The notes: generated by a model not told the origin, from the sequence alone. A DNA stretch of 64,000 nt from Coccinella septempunctata (GCF_907165205.1 NC_058189.1:18660001-18724000); one strand, 5' to 3'; counted from the first letter of the stretch, positions 33,525-48,668 are shown. A program made the numbers and translations.

Positions 33525-33731
33525 ATACCATTGTATGAAGATAATTCTGGTGCAGTTGCCATTGCTAAATACGGCAACTCCACAAAAAACTCTAAACATA
33601 CTGAAGTGTAGTATCATTTAATTAATGAGAATTATGAGAAGGGTGTGATTGATATTGTAAAGATGAAGTCTAAATTTAATTTAGCAGACATGTTGAATAA
33701 AAGTTTATATAAGAATTCCCAATTAGTATGA
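33525..33731 (+). pseudogene. Ty1/copia RNase H C-terminal remnant, copy B
   Basis: This is the copy B counterpart of 481-687, with the same in-frame TAG (33609-33611). The shared stop means the element was already dead before the large duplication. The putative LTR start lies at 33849. Confidence 0.75.
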
Positions 33732-35844
33732 ACCCAAAAATAAGAATAAGTTTTTAAAAAACAGAGTGGAGTTAGGATTGGTTTAATTTTCTTGAAATGT
33801 GTTTTAGAATTTCATGTAAAGGATCTATATTATAGATTTAAGGAGGCGTGTTGTAAGTGTCCGGATATGTATCTCATAAATACTATAATATTGACCTTAT
33901 CAAAGTGTTTCGTGGCGCCACCAGTCATACTATATTCCAGTTTGGCAACTCTGTGTTTAAGTCATTTTGAGTGACACATGTGATGATATTGACATATTTA
34001 TAGGAAAAATCAGTCAGCCAGCCTGTTTTTGTAAAACGTTCTTCGAATAGAGATTGCAGATTTGATATGAATCTATAATTCAGTTAAGAGCAATTATGAC
34101 CTATTTTCGAATAAGGAAAATGTTGACTGGAAATCGCATAACTGAAAAAAAATTGAAGAGAAATTCGAGGTTTTTTGATACCCTCTCAAAATTTGGAAAT
34201 CGTCCGCAACTAAGCTTTTGCGTGCCTATTTTTATATGAAATTTTTTAAATAAAATTATTCAGGAAATATACTTAAAGTTTTGGACCTATCAAATTGTTC
34301 AACACCCCGTATATGGTCAACACTGTGTTTTGTACAATTAATTCAAGACAAAAAATCTTACTCCGAAGCAAATTAAGGTTATTTTCGTGACAAAAATTCT
34401 ACTCTTTATTTACTAACAATATTCGAAATCACAATTATACTTTTTTCAGAGTGTTCATCAGAAATTTCAATTGATATCTATTTCAGGATCATAAGATAAT
34501 TTCATTCGAAGCTTTGAGTATTCGATTAATACACTCAATGTTCAGAAGTACATATACTAAACTAAAGCTGTCTTTCTATATAGAATTTTTGTGTTCAAAG
34601 TTTCTCCGAAGAGAATGAGAACTATCGTATATTCCAACGGATTAAAAAACAATCATATAACCTTGAATATTGAATCACTTCATATAAGACATCAAGCAAT
34701 TAAAACAGAATTATTCTTCACCTCTAACAAGAACAATCAAATAAGGCAACATCAAGATATCATCAGATCGATCGTTACCGGACCGTTTTGAACAGGGGGG
34801 GCCATAAAGTGTCATAAAACATAAAAGTTGAAAGTTTATTGCTTCTATTGTCGAGAAGGCCGTAATCACCATTCCAAATATTCTGTTACAAGAATAACGT
34901 GCCTGGCAAGTCTTGCTTTTTTGAACGAAACAATATCTTTGAGTATTCTCAATGATAATATGTATCGAAATTCTCCAGAAAAATTTTTCTTCGGAATACA
35001 AAAAATGAAGAATTATGAGAAAGAAAATTTTTGAATGATCTTCCTTACAAAATACTTATTGCAGAAAAATCACGTGGTGAATAAGAATATCGTTAATGGA
35101 GATGAGGGGTTGAAAAAAATATGCGAAAAACAACTACATAGTGCTTCACATTATGTACAGAGTTAAATCGTCAACACTTTCTAATAGTGTTTTGGAAGGG
35201 TGGCAATTTCGAAAAAATATTATATGATGTACCCTTAGTTATGTATTTTCATCGAAAAAGCGAGTCTGCCATTTATTCCCAGACGTACTTAAGAAGACTC
35301 TCGTTTTCTACAATTTGTCTTCTTTCCTTCGAATAATATGAATTTCTCAAGAAAATACAACAGAAATAAACCAGAATAGTCTGATTCAGAGTAGTTCGGA
35401 AATATTCAGGTAAAATACATGTCATCAACTCTGTTGTTATGAAAGGCCTATTTTATGCAAATATTCTTCTAAAATTGTGCTTCGCCGGCCTTATTTGAGC
35501 CATATATAAAGCAATAAAAATTTCCGTTGTTCAATATATTTGAATTCTTGGAAATTATACCTACACCTATAAACCAGGAATTACACAGTTGTACTCCTTA
35601 CCCTCTCAAAATTTCAGGTAATGATAATGAAAAAAGGGGGGTGTATTTAAATAAAAGGAGGATTCGATAAATACGAGTTTCATTTTGAACCCTACCGTTG
35701 AGTATTGTGTGTCTTGTGAAAAATTATCAAGAAATCTTCAGTATATCTATTTATTTGTGTTCTGTGATATCTATCGATAATAAGGTGAGTGAACATCAAC
35801 ATTAATTGTTTAAAACTTAAAAGCTCACTTCCTCTCAACCTCAT

Positions 35845-36142
35845 GTAAGTGTACGTTTATGGGAATCAGGACGGTGAAAAAAATCAGCAAATCTTAGCTA
35901 ATTCCAACGTTTCGCAACATATATTGTCGCTTCTTCAGGGCTAAAATATGTACCATCTATTTTTTGAAAGCATAATTTGACTTTGGTAAGTGTGTCTCAG
36001 TGCGTATAGTGACTCTGCAATTGTCTGTTTTATTATATTCATGTTGATTTGTTTTTTTTTCTGTGTGTGTTGTCGTTTTTCGTTTCTATTCACGATGATC
36101 TGTATTTTTTTCACCTTCCTAATTCCCATTAACGTACACTTA
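35845..36142. mobile_element. Tc1/mariner-like MITE, unit 1 copy B
   Basis: Same inverted-end element as at 2430-2726, with TA on both flanks. Confidence 0.7.
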
Positions 36143-36346
36143 GATTAATTGTTTAACATGCTACACTTAATTGTTTAAATTGGTCCGGAAATCTGGAAGA
36201 GTTGCCTACAAACTTTTTCACTAGTTCCGTACAATTAGTATAATTTTTCTCATTTCAAAAAACGAATGTGGAAATATGACTAGCTTGCGTGTTTATCCTG
36301 GATTTAGAAATTGGATTCTGCGAATTTAATTGTTTTTTTAGGGAAA

Positions 36347-36726
36347 ATGTCTACAGTAATGTGCACATATGTTGGATGTTCTAAGAAAATATCCACCGAG
36401 AAATCCATCACATATTTCAGATTTCCAGTGAAAGATGAACAACGTTGTCGAAAGTGGATTCAGCATTCTGGAAATACCGAGCTTTTAGGTAGGTAATCGT
36501 TTTATTCATAAACATTGTTTTCACTCCGGGTAATTACTGACGTGATAAACATTTTGATTAATCTACTGCTGTCATATCGAATCAAAAACTAATATTCATC
36601 ATATTTTCAGATATGGATGAAAAACAATTGATATACAGAAAAATTTGCGAAGGGCATTTCGAACAGAATGCCTTCACTAACCATCTCCGTCAAAGATTGG
36701 TGAAGACAGCTGTCGCTATACACTGA
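36347..36726 (+). CDS. THAP-domain mini protein, two exons, 85 aa (unit 1, copy B)
   Basis: Join of 36347-36488 and 36611-36726. This is the counterpart of 2931-3310 and differs in exon 1 by E32Q (GAACAACG instead of GAAGAACG). All zinc ligands (C6, C11, C60, H63) and the splice sites are intact, and the in-frame TGA after the AV motif is the same. Because the domain is complete while neighbouring sequence decays, weak coding constraint is possible, but there are too few differences to judge. Confidence 0.65.
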
Positions 36727-39346
36727 GGAGTTCCAGGATTTTTCGGTAAGTTTGCGATTGATATGTTTGGTGTCAGGCAAGGATTATTTTTAGTGAGGCA
36801 TTTCGTGTGAATTAGTTATTTAATCAACTAGGCTATTAATGAAAGCGATTAATGATTGAGATATTTTAATTTTAATGTTCGAGATTATTCATCGCTCAAT
36901 TAATGATCGAGTTGATTACAAGATTTTTCCGTCGACCACATTTTGAATTGAATGTGAATTCCTGATTGCAAAAATTTTCTATCGATACCTATCATAGAAA
37001 TCATTTTATATATTATTACTCTAGAATGCAAATCCAGTAGTAAAAAATTCGGCGAAAAATTGACAGTGGTCGTTAATACGAATGCGCATAATTAGTTTAT
37101 GCAAGAAGGGTGTGATTGATATTGTAAAGATGAAGTCTAAATTTAATTTAGCAGACATGTTGAATAAAAGTTTAGATAAGAATGAGCATAAGTAAAACTA
37201 TTATCAGGTATTTGGATTATCCATTTCACCACTCCCTATTCATATGAACCCAAAAATAAGAATAAGTTTTTAAAAAACAGAGTGGAGTTAGGATTGGTTT
37301 AATTTTCTTGAAATGTGTTTTAAAATTTCATGCAAAGGATCAATATTATAGATTTAAGGAGGCGTGTTGTAAGTGTCCGGATATGTATCTCATAAATACT
37401 ATAATATTGACCTTATCAAAGTGTTTCGTGGCGCCACCAGTCATACTATATTCCAGTTTGGCAACTCTGTGTTTAAGTCATTTTGAGTGACACATGTGAT
37501 GATATTGACATATTTATAGGAAAAATCAGTCAGCCAGCCAGTTTTTGTAAAACGTTCTTCGAATAGAGATTGCAGATTTGATATGAATCTATAATTCAGT
37601 TATGAGCAATTATGACCTATTTTCGAATAAGGAGAATGTTGACTGGAAATCGCATAACTGAAAAACAATTGAAGAGAAATTCAAGGTTTTTTGATACCCT
37701 CTCAAAATTTGGAAATCGTCCGCAACTAAGCTTTTGCGTGCCTATTTTTATATGAAAATTTTTAACTAAAATTATTCAGGAAATATACCCCTAAAAGTTT
37801 TGGACCTATCAAATTGTTCAACACCCCGTATATGTTCATCACTGTGTTTTGTACAATTAATTCAAGACAAAAAATCTTACTCCGAAGCAAATTAAGGTTA
37901 TTTTCGTGACAAAAATTCTTCTCTTTATTTCGAAATCACAATTATACTTTTTTCAGAGTGTTCATCAGAAATTTCAATTGATATCTATTTCAAGATCATA
38001 AGATAATTTCATTAGAAGCTTTGAGTATTCGATTAATACACTCAATGTTCAGAAGTACATATACTAAACTAAAGCTGTCTTTCTATATAGAATTTTTGTG
38101 TTCAAAGTTTCTCCGAAGAGAATGAGAACAATCGTAAATTCCAACGGATTAAAAAACAATCATATAACCTTTAATATTGAATCACTTCATATAAGACATC
38201 AAGCAATTAAAACAGAATTATTCTTCACCTCTAACAAGAACAAACAAATAAGGCAAAATCAAGATATTCCAATCTGCTCGATCGTTACCGGACCGTCTTG
38301 AACAGGGGGGGCCATAAAGTGTCATAAAACATAAAAGTTGAAAGTTTATTGCTTCTATTGTCGAGAAGGCCCTTATCACCATTCCAAATATTCTGTTACA
38401 AGAATAACGTCCCTGGCAACTCCTGCTTTTTTAAACGAAATAATATCTTTAAGTATTCTCAATGATAATATGTATCGAAATTTTCCTGAAAAAATTTTCT
38501 TCAGAATTAAAAAAATAAAGAATTATGAGAAAGAGAATTTTTGAAATATCTTCCTTACGAAAAATCACGTGGTGAATAAGAATATCGTTAATGGAGATGA
38601 GGGGTTGAAAAAAATATGCGAAAAACAACTACATAGTGCTTCACATTATGTACAGAGTTAAATCGTCATCACTTTCTAATAGTGTTTTGGAAGGCTGGCG
38701 ATTTCGAAAAAATATTATATGATGTACCCTTAGTTATTTTCATCGAGGAAGCGAGTCTCAAAGTTTCTGCCATTTATTCACAGAAGTACTTTAAGAAGAC
38801 TCTCGTCTTTTACAATTTGTTTCTTTCCTTCGAATAATATGAATTTCTCAAGAAAATACAACAGAAATAACCCTGAATAGTCTGGTTCAGAGTAGTTCGG
38901 AAATATTCAGGTAAAATACATGTCATCAACTCTGTTGTTATGAAAGGCCTATTTTATGCAAATATTCTTCTAAAATTGTGTTTCGCCGGCCTTATTTGAG
39001 CCATGTATAAAGCAATAAAAATTTCCGTTGTTCAATATAATTGAATTCTTGGAAATTATACCTACACCTATAAACCAGGAATTAGACAGTTGTACTCCTT
39101 ACCCCCTCAAAATTTCAGGTAATGATGATGAAAAGAGAGGGGTGTATTTAAATAAAAGGAGAATTCGATAAAATATGAGTTTCATTTTGAACCCTATCGT
39201 TGAATAGTGTGTGTCTTGTGAAAAATTATCAAGAAATCTTCTGTATATCTATCATTTGTGTTCTGTGATATCTATCGAAAATAAGGTGAGTGAACATCAA
39301 CATTAATTGTTTAAAACTTAAAAGCTCACTTCCTCTCAACCTCATG

Positions 39347-39660
39347 TAAGTGTACGTTTATGGGAATTAGGAAGGTGAAAAAAATCAGCAAATCTTAGCT
39401 AATTCCAACGTTTCGCAACATATATTGTCGCTTCTTCAGGGCTAAAAGATGTACCATCTATTTTTTGAAATCATCTATTTTTTGAAAGCATAATTTGACT
39501 TTGGTAAGTGTGTCTCAGTGCGTATCGTGACTCTGCAATTGTCTGTTTTATTATATTCATGTTGATTTGTGTTTTTTTCTGTGTGTGTTGTCGTTTTTCG
39601 TTTTTATTCACGATGATCTGTATTTTTTTCACCTTCCTAATTCCCATCAAGGTACACTCA
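39347..39660. mobile_element. Tc1/mariner-like MITE, unit 2 copy B
   Basis: Same element as at 2430-2726. It differs by an internal slippage duplication of the motif ATCTATTTTTTGAAA near 39466-39490, which makes it longer. Confidence 0.7.
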
Positions 39661-39864
39661 CATTAATTGTTTAACATGCTACACTTAATTGTTTAAATTG
39701 GTCCGGAAATCCGGAAGAGTTGCCCACAAACTTTTTCACTAGTTCCGTACAATTAGTATAATTTTTCTCATTTCAAAAAACGAATGTGGAAATATGACTA
39801 GCTTGCGGGTTTATCCTGGATTTAGAAATTGGATTCTGCGAATTTAACTTTTTTTTTAGGGAAA

Positions 39865-40215
39865 ATGTCTACAGTAATGTGCACATATGTTGGATGTTCT
39901 AAGAAAATATCCACCGAGAAATCCATCACATATTTCAGATTTCCAGTGAAAGATGAACAACGTTGTCGAAAGTGGATTCTGCATTCTGGAAATACCGAGC
40001 TTTTAGGTAGGTAATCGTTTCATTCATAAACATTGTTTTCACTCCGGGTAATTACTGACGTGATAAACTTTTTGATTGATTTACTGCTGTCATATCGAAT
40101 CAAAAACCAATATTTTCAGATATGGATGAAAAACAATTGATATACAGAACAGAATGCCTTCACTAGCCATCTCCGTCAAAGATTGGTGAAGACAGCTGTC
40201 GCTATACACTGAAGA
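39865..40215 (+). pseudogene. THAP mini gene broken in exon 2 (unit 2, copy B)
   Basis: Exon 1 is 39865-40006 and exon 2 starts at 40120. It carries the same 22-nt loss of the C-x2-H segment as 6451-6808, inherited from before the large duplication. The intron is slightly shorter here because a short CATCATAT segment before the acceptor is missing. Confidence 0.65.
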
Positions 40216-40701
40216 GTTCCAGGATTTTTCGGTAAGTTTGCGATTGATATGTTTGGTGTCAGGCAAGGATTATTTTTAGTGAGGCATTTCGTGTGAATTA
40301 GTTATTTAATCAACTAGGCTATTAATGAAAGCGATTAATGATTGAGATATTTTAATTTTAATGTTCGAGATTATTCATCGCTCAATTAATGATCGAGTTG
40401 ATTACAAGATTTTTCCGTCGACCACATTTTGAATTGAATGTGAATTCCTGATTGCAAAAATTTTCTATCGATACCTATCATAGAAATCATTTTATATATT
40501 ATTACTCTAGAATGCTAATCCAGTAGTAAAAAATTCGGCGAAAAATTGACAGTGGTCGTTAATACGAATGCGCATAATTAGTTTATTTTCTAGTAGAACG
40601 TTGCCGAATTTCTGAATATTCTGTCGATCGCATCCTATGCAGAGGGACCGGTGTTAACTTAGCAGCCACTTCAGATCTAGGGGCCGTTTGACCAGTGGCG
40701 T

Positions 40702-43700
40702 CGGGTACTTTTTTTTTCGCGTACTGTGCATACTGAAATCGTTATTAGGTCTCGGAAATGAATGAATTCTTTCAAACTCAGAGTGCTCATTCATTAGAAT
40801 ATCATAAATACTATTTCAAAGATTTTGTATTCCTAGAATGTTGAAGTGCGAGTTCCAGCCGTAAAATGGATATTCGAAATATAATCGAAAATAGGTCTAA
40901 AAAATGAATAAATGGTTTGAAATTCAGTGTACGTAATAAAAAAACACTATTGAACGATATTCCGACAGCTTTTTGATTTGCAAGACTTGGAAGGGTGACT
41001 TTCAACCCCTCATCTCAGAGTCCACAAAATATTTCGAAAATCGGTCTAAAAAATGGATAAAGGGTTTGAAATTCGGTTTGCATATTTATAAGGCACTATA
41101 TAACGATATTCCAAGAGGTTTTTTTTATTTGCAGGACTTGGAAGGGTGAATTTCACCCCCTATTCTCAGAGTCCGCATAATAAATCGAAAATAGGTCTAA
41201 AAAATGAATAAAGGCTTTGGAATTCGGTAGAATATGTATTTATAAACCCTCAAGAAACGATATTCCAATAGCTTTTTCATTTGCAGGACTTGGAAAGGTG
41301 AATTTCACCCCCCCTTCTCAGAGTCCACAAAATATTTTCGATTTATTCTAGGAATATCGTTCTTTGAAGGTTTATAAATACATACACGTAATTTCCCATT
41401 TTCGATGTTTTTTTTATTATGAGTAATAGGGGTGAAACCCATACAGCACATGACGTCCAATGGACGTCCATTTTATATCCAAATGAAGTACAAACGTCCA
41501 CGGACCTTATATGGAAGTCCAATGGATGTACATTTCTGGACATTTACTGTACGTTCATGAATGGACGTTTTATGGATGTCCATTGTTCTTTAAATAAGGG
41601 ATATTGTACAAACATCCATATACGTCCCTTATTGGACATCCTGTGGATATACAAATCTGGATCTTAATTGTACTATCAGAAATTGTACGTTAGTGTACGT
41701 CCATTCAACGTACATTTTTGGATCAACGTGAATTATCCAGGAATCTTTTGGATGTTCGGATCTGGATATAAATATATACTGTTTTGGTATGAGTTTTCCC
41801 AAAATAATATTGTTTCGTTTAGTTTGTTCAATGAGTATTGGAACCTAGAAGAAATTTTTGTTAATTCATAAGAAATTCATTCATCATAGATGCTGCGTTA
41901 GGATGGCATGGAAAAAAAAAAAAATGGAACGTTGTCAGTCGGGAATTTTAGAAAAGTCAGTCGAAATAGTTTTGAGAAAAGTCACTTATTTAATTGAATG
42001 AATTGTTTTCTGTTTCATAAGTTACGATTTCGATGATTGTTATAACAAATTAATTTATAAAATAAATTCTTCCGTTTATTACACCTTTATTTATTTTGTA
42101 AATAAACTTGTTATTCAAATCAACGGAATCGCAACTTATCGAAAACATTTAATTCTCAACTGACTTTTCTAAAATTCCCGACTGACAACTTTCTATATCT
42201 TTTTATGTTTCCATGCCATCCTAACACAGCATCTATGATGAATGAATTTCTTATGAATTAACAAAAATTTCTTCTAGGTTCTAATACTCATTGAACAAAC
42301 TAAACTAAACAATATTCCTTTGGGAAAACTCAAACCATAACAAAATCCCCAAAATTAAAATATTTATTCCCTAAATTGAAAATTTTGGAAATAAGCATTT
42401 TAAATTTAACAACTTTTCTGTACAACTGGATGTGTCATTTTCGTGTATCCATAATTATTCATTTCTCAACATTTTATGGGGAAGTCCATTGTACTTTAAA
42501 TAAGGGATGTTGGAAATAACAGGAAGGTATATGCAAAGATATACCCTTGTATTGCTGCCATGTCGGTCTCGGCTCTCATTGAGAGTAGGTACTTAGGTAC
42601 TGAGTGTGACAAACCCAGATGTTCCGCCCTCTCATAATTATTCCTTTTTTTACTCTGGAAATTTCGTCCCGAAGACCGAAACATTCATTTTTTGAGTTGC
42701 ATTTGAGTGACACACAGTGAAATATAAAATCAGAACAGAATATCTAAGAGAAACTCATTAATCTGTAATCAGTGGATTTTGAAGTGGACTCGACATATTT
42801 TGTAAATTTGTGAATATTTTGGCTTTAGCTTGTTGAACTACTTTTGAAACATAGTGTCTAGTTCTAGTTCCAGTGTGTGAGGCATATATTTGATAGTAAT
42901 GAGGTGAGTCGAAGTTTTTATTCTTGAGGGAAGTGGCAAATTTACGTGTAGATAGAAAAATATAATGTAATAATTCACCCTTCCATATCCTGCAAATAAA
43001 AAAGCTCTTGGAATATCGTTCCTTGAGGGTTTATGAATACATACATCGAATTTCAAACCCTTTATTCAATTTTCAGACCTATTTTCGAATTATTATGTGG
43101 ACTCTGAGGAGAGGGGGAGAAATTCACCCTTTCAAGTCCTGCAAATGAAAAAGCTCTTGGAATATCGTTCCTTGAAGGTTCATTAATACATACACCGAAT
43201 TTCAAACCCTTAATCATTTTTTAAACCTATTTTCGAAATATTTTGTGGACTCTGAGAAGAGGGAGTGAAATTCACCCTTCCAAGTCCTGCAAATGAAAAA
43301 GCTCTCGAAATATCGTTTCTTGAGGGTTTATGAATACATACACCGAATTTCAAACCCTTCATTCATTTTTTCAGACCTATTTTCGATTTATTCTGTGGAC
43401 TCCCAGAGAAAGGGGTGAAATTCACCTTTTCAAGTCCTGCAAATGAAAAAGCCCCTTGAATATCGCTCCTTGAGGGTTTATAAATACATACACCGAGTTT
43501 CAAACCCTTTATTCATTTTGTAGACCTATTTTCAATTTATTTTGTGGACTCTGAGAATGGGGGTTGAAATTCACCCTTCCAAGTCTTGCAAATAAAAAAG
43601 CTCTCGGAATATCGTTCCATGAAGGTTTATAAATACATACACCGAATTTCAAACCCTTTATTCATTTTCGAGACCTATTTTCGATGTTTCTTTTATTATG

Positions 43701-44311
43701 AGTAATAGGGGTTAAATTCACCCTTTCAAGTTCTGCAAATGAAGAAGCTCTCGGAATATCGTTCCTTGAGAGTTCATTAATACATACACCGAATTTCAAA
43801 CCCTTTATTCATTTTTTAGACCTATTTTCGATTCACTCTGTGGACTCCCAGAGGAGGGGGTAAAATCAACCCTTCCAAGTCTTGCAAATGGAAAATCTCT
43901 CGGAATGTCGTTTAATAGTGCTTTATAAATATGTAAACCGAATTTCAAGCCCTTAATTCACATTTTAGACCTATTTTCGAATCATTTTGTGGACTCTGAG
44001 AAGAGGGAGTGAAATTCACCCTTCCAAGAGCTGCAAATGAAAAAGCTCTCGGAATATCGTTCAATAATGCTTTTTAATAACGTACACTGAATTTCAAACC
44101 CTTCATTCATTTTTTAGACCTATTTTCGATTATATTTCGAATATCCATTTTACGGCTGGAACTCACAACTCAACATTCTAGAAATAAGAAATCTTTGAAA
44201 TAGTATTCATCATCTTCTAATGAATAAACACCCCGAGTTTGAAAGAATTCATTCATTTCCGAGACCTAATAACGATTTCAGTATGCAGAGTACGCGAAAA
44301 AAAAGTACCCG
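40702..44311. mobile_element. Foldback-like element with arms of ~150-bp repeats, copy B
   Basis: This is the counterpart of 7297-11077. It has one repeat unit fewer in the right arm (near 43800) and small deletions around 41345-41400 that remove most of one phrase. The changes are clean unit-sized or short losses, as expected from slippage or unequal pairing within the array. Confidence 0.7.
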
Positions 44312-45243
44312 CTAGATTATCAGAATCAGAAATGGCCAAATGAATTCAATATTTATAGAGAATTAATAAACATATTGAGATTCTTACTGTGATTTATTCA
44401 TATGACTGAAGTAGCTAGAACCTTTTTACATAAAAAACATAATAACCCTATCAATTCAAAATTCATGTCTCTTACATATGAAAATAGTGGACGCTTAAAA
44501 TTTTACGAAGAATTTTTTTAACCGCCTCAGATTGCTTGGATTCTTGTCATCTTACTCAATGAAAGAAATGCTTTTCGCACGTTGGGTGAAATTTACAAGA
44601 AACCTTTTCTAAAAAGTGCCTTTCCACTTTTCGTACAAAATTACGATGTATAAGTTAAGGTCAACATTGTTTACATTTTGGGAAGATGAAGTAATTCAAG
44701 GAAGGACATACGTTCAGCCACCGAACATCAACCTTCTAAATTTCATAGCCTACTTGACGACGGATTTTTTTGAACGCACGTTTTATATTATGATTTCTAT
44801 GATACCTATATAGTCAAATTTGAAACCTTATAAATTTTCTATGTTCATATCGGAATGTTGATATTTATGCGGCCGATCGAACAATTCGAGAAGTTCATAG
44901 AGGGCATATTCGAGTTGTGACATTTTGATTAAATCACATTGATATCGTTCCCTACAATATCTGTTAAAGAATGTGAGGAGCTGGTGGAGGCTGGAGTTGT
45001 AGTACATAGATATATTGATTACTCTCTAACCATCATAATTTTTCTGCAATCTCCACAATTCATATCTTCTCAATTCACCCGCTAGGTACTACAGAAATCA
45101 ATGCGACATACAAATAAAAAAATAATTTGGGAAGCTGCTGAATACTTCTATGTTCGACTACCCATGACAATAATGCATTAATAGGAAACTAGTATGACCA
45201 GGAGATCTACCTTTATTGGTTGATTAGTATAGCCAGGAGATCC

Positions 45244-45321
45244 TTTTTTTTTTTTTTTTTGGTGTAGCAGGGGGAAAATCTGCAAACAGACGAACACACC
45301 CTCTCCTGAGGGGGAACAGTG
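45244..45321 (-). mobile_element. Minimal 5'-truncated Jockey insertion (3' end only), copy B
   Basis: Same insertion at the same place as 12010-12086 with a slightly longer T-run, so it predates the large duplication. Confidence 0.85.
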
Positions 45322-45711
45322 GATATCGATTTTAAATTATATTGAACGAAGATTATTTTTTTATCTCCCCTAATTGAAATTATTTTTTGTAGTTACTGGA
45401 TAACCTAAATAGATGTAAATTAAAACAATTGTTTCTTCTATATAATTTATATTACTCAGAATGAACCCCCTCTATAGAGGTGATAATATGAAAGAAAAAC
45501 GCTATCCTTAATCACAAATTGGCCTTGTGATTGAAAAAAATAGTTCGAAAATCGGCAACTTTAGGTTAGGTTTTTTTCAGAAACGGTACATTTTCGCTGA
45601 ACTAATGTTGGTGTCATTCGATAGTATTTGATCTACTCTATCGTTATGTGACGTTTGATTCATGATGACATGTACAGGTCAAATCTCTCAAGAAAAATAT
45701 ACAGTAGACTC

Positions 45712-46149
45712 TCGAAATAGTGAACAATGCTTATAATGAACTACTCCAAATAGTGAACAAATAAATATTTGCATTAGTACTCTATAAAATGAACAACCGA
45801 AGCCTATAATTAGTGAACCTGGATAATTTGACAAATCATAACAAGAAAACGATTGTTAAACGTTTTCCTGTTTTCGAGTAAGCATAAATATGGCATGATT
45901 ATTCATTTAAAGCTGAGTAAAAAAGGAGAAATTGTTGAAAAATTATATAAAGGTGGTCGTAATTCAATGTTAGAAGGAAGAATTCTTGTTAATCCTGGGG
46001 TGGAATCCAGTCCTGATTGCGAAACAAAAGGCATCGGAAATAGCACAAAATTATTTGGTATGTTTTATTCGACATGTTTTTTTCTCCTAAAACTAACTGA
46101 AATAACATTTTACAGAGGCCGTAGTGCTGATGTGGGTACATCTGATTGA
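45712..46149 (+). mobile_element. Pogo/Tigger-like DNA transposon remnant, copy B
   Basis: Counterpart of 12479-12926 with few substitutions. The sequence just upstream (about 45659-45675) differs from copy A by a small replacement or indel. Confidence 0.45.
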
Positions 46150-48265
46150 AGCAATCTAAAAATATAGGAATAGACCATTATATTTATTTAAAGAGGTGTG
46201 CTCAATGTATATACCTAAATTTTGAAAACTACTATTTTATTATGTTCTGAATAAATTGGTTTGAGACCTAAATAGTTTAAAATTTAGTTTTCCTAAAATC
46301 CGATTGACACTACGTTATGTCTTATTCGAAACTATGAAAAGGATAAGTATGGAAAAGGGTAAGACTGTTATAATAAATGTTGAAGATTGACTATATTCAG
46401 AACAGTAATATCTAACAACAAATAAGCCTAAGGTTCATTCATACGATATTCGACAGTATGAACGATGATCAGAAAGTGCATTTATTGTTCGTTTAATTTA
46501 TTATATTCGAAATCATCGATCGACACATATTAATGCAATTTCGGATCATCGTATCGTCGGATATTGTATACATGAACAGTAGGTCTAACGTTGTTCAGAG
46601 ACGTCTATTACTGATACTTAATTGTAGTATGAAATACGATTATTAAACGTCTATTTTTGGTACATTGAAGTCGTTGAAATATAGTCTATAATATATGAGT
46701 TGTGAACGTTTATAGACGACTGGTTTTCGACGTAATTTCTGAATTACTTAAGTAGTCTAAAAGACGTATATGAAATACGAGTATCAGACGTATATAAAAT
46801 ACGAATAGGAGACGTATATCCAGGATTGATTTTATACGTCTACCACGCGGACATTTGTCCTTCTTATTTTGGTCTAATGAAACCGTATTTATACGTCGGA
46901 ATAAGTTGACTTATATATGTTTAATAAACGAAAGGTGGTTTCCTGGGGCAGAGCTGATAACCTCTGCAATTTTATTTGAGTTTTATAATATATCCTAATT
47001 TTTATTTCGGGATAAAAGATATTCGATGTCAATATGTTCTGATCTCCTATGGTTTGCAGTACCTACTATTCCCAAAACTAATACAAGCTAAAACAACCAT
47101 TATTTCTATTTTCATAATAATAATGATAGACATCATAATAGTCAAATTAAAACCTTTTTTTTATAGTCTTAACTTACGTATTATGACGGCTTTTTATAGA
47201 ACCATATTGTATATAACCTTTTTCTGTGGATGAGGCAGCGATTAAAGTTTGCATTTTTTTTTTTTAATAAATTGTACTTATTATTTTCGAAAAATTAGAA
47301 TTCAAATAATTCGAACATATTTTATAATCTTAAATTAATTGATAACTCCGTGAGAACATCCAAAGTTCTTTTGTTCTTCTTTTATTAAAAAATCTACTTA
47401 AAATATATAGATCCATTTTAATTATACTATGAGATTTTTTTACACAGTGCTTCATAATCTACCTATAAGATATGCATCGATGAGTATGAATTTCGAAAAC
47501 CGAAATCATTTTAGATCCTTTTCGAATTTTTGTTTGTTTGAACTCCTACGTATAGGGCTTTACTCAATTGACGAAATTGACAATCGTTTCCTCACGGGAC
47601 CTTCCTAATAATTTCTTGCTCTAAGAAAACTATTTAACTAATCAGCTATTTGAAGGGAAAGTTTAGACATCTATATATTATATGATGTATCAATGAATTA
47701 AATCGATTGCAAGAGTTACTATGTATCTGAAGCTTGAAATTCTGACGACCGATTCAAAAGTTTGAGCATTATCTAATCAACTATAGCTGCTTGAAGCCCC
47801 GGAAAACAAAACGCGTTTCTATTTCAATGGATTTCCAAAAATTGCATCATTTTTAATTCTTTTTATCGATTTGCAATAAACAATATTTTCATTCTCTTCA
47901 ATAAAGACCATGATTCATTCATCAACAATAACGTTATTGCTTCATATCCGTCAGCATTTCATTCATTTACTAGGAATGCTATATTATATTAAGCACATAT
48001 AACTTAATAATTTTCATTATCGATACTCTGGACATTCTTTCACTTTGTCCTTATTTTGGGTAAATTCAACCCAATTCACTCTTGTGAGATTCATATTAAC
48101 CTGTACCTTAAATTGCCAATTCATAACAATCACTTTGTTCTCATATACTAACTGTACCAATTTCATTTCATAAATTTTCACGTGCTTTCGCTTTCGACAA
48201 AGTGTTGATATCAGATTTACCTACTGGTTTTGGTTCACCAGTTTCTTTCACCATTATTATCGATT

Positions 48266-48668
48266 CATTCACCTGATTTACCATTATCAGATTTACCTAC
48301 TGGTTTTGATACAAAATCAGATTCACCAGTTTCATTATCAGTTACCTTTGAGTTACCTGATTTATCGTTATCAGATTTACTTACTGGATTTGATACAAAA
48401 TCAAACTCACTAGTTTCATTCTCAATTGTCTTTGAGTTACCTGATTTATCGTTATCAGATTTACCTACTGGTTTTGATACGAAATCAAACTCACCAGTTT
48501 CATTCTAAATTATCTTTGAGTTATCTGATTTAACGTTATCAGATTTACCTACTGGTTTTGATACGAAATCAAACTCACCAGTTTCATTCTCAATTACCTT
48601 CGAGTAACCTGATTTATCGTTATCAGGTTTACCTACTGGTTTTGATACAAAATCAAATACACCAGTTT
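48266..48668 (-). repeat. 84-bp coding-like tandem repeat, copy B
   Basis: Counterpart of 15041-15445 with the same unit number and the same stop in the minus-strand frame, so the break predates the large duplication. Confidence 0.6.

Larger units (their letters stand above)
33638..37100. repeat. Tandem unit 1, copy B
   Basis: This is the counterpart of 594-3683. It retains the segment (about 34657-35028) that copy A unit 1 has lost. It carries an intact two-exon THAP mini-gene. Confidence 0.85.
37105..40586. repeat. Tandem unit 2, copy B
   Basis: This is the counterpart of 3688-7181 and shares with it the 22-nt deletion in the second THAP exon. That shared deletion places the unit 1/unit 2 tandem duplication before the large A/B duplication. 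Confidence 0.85.
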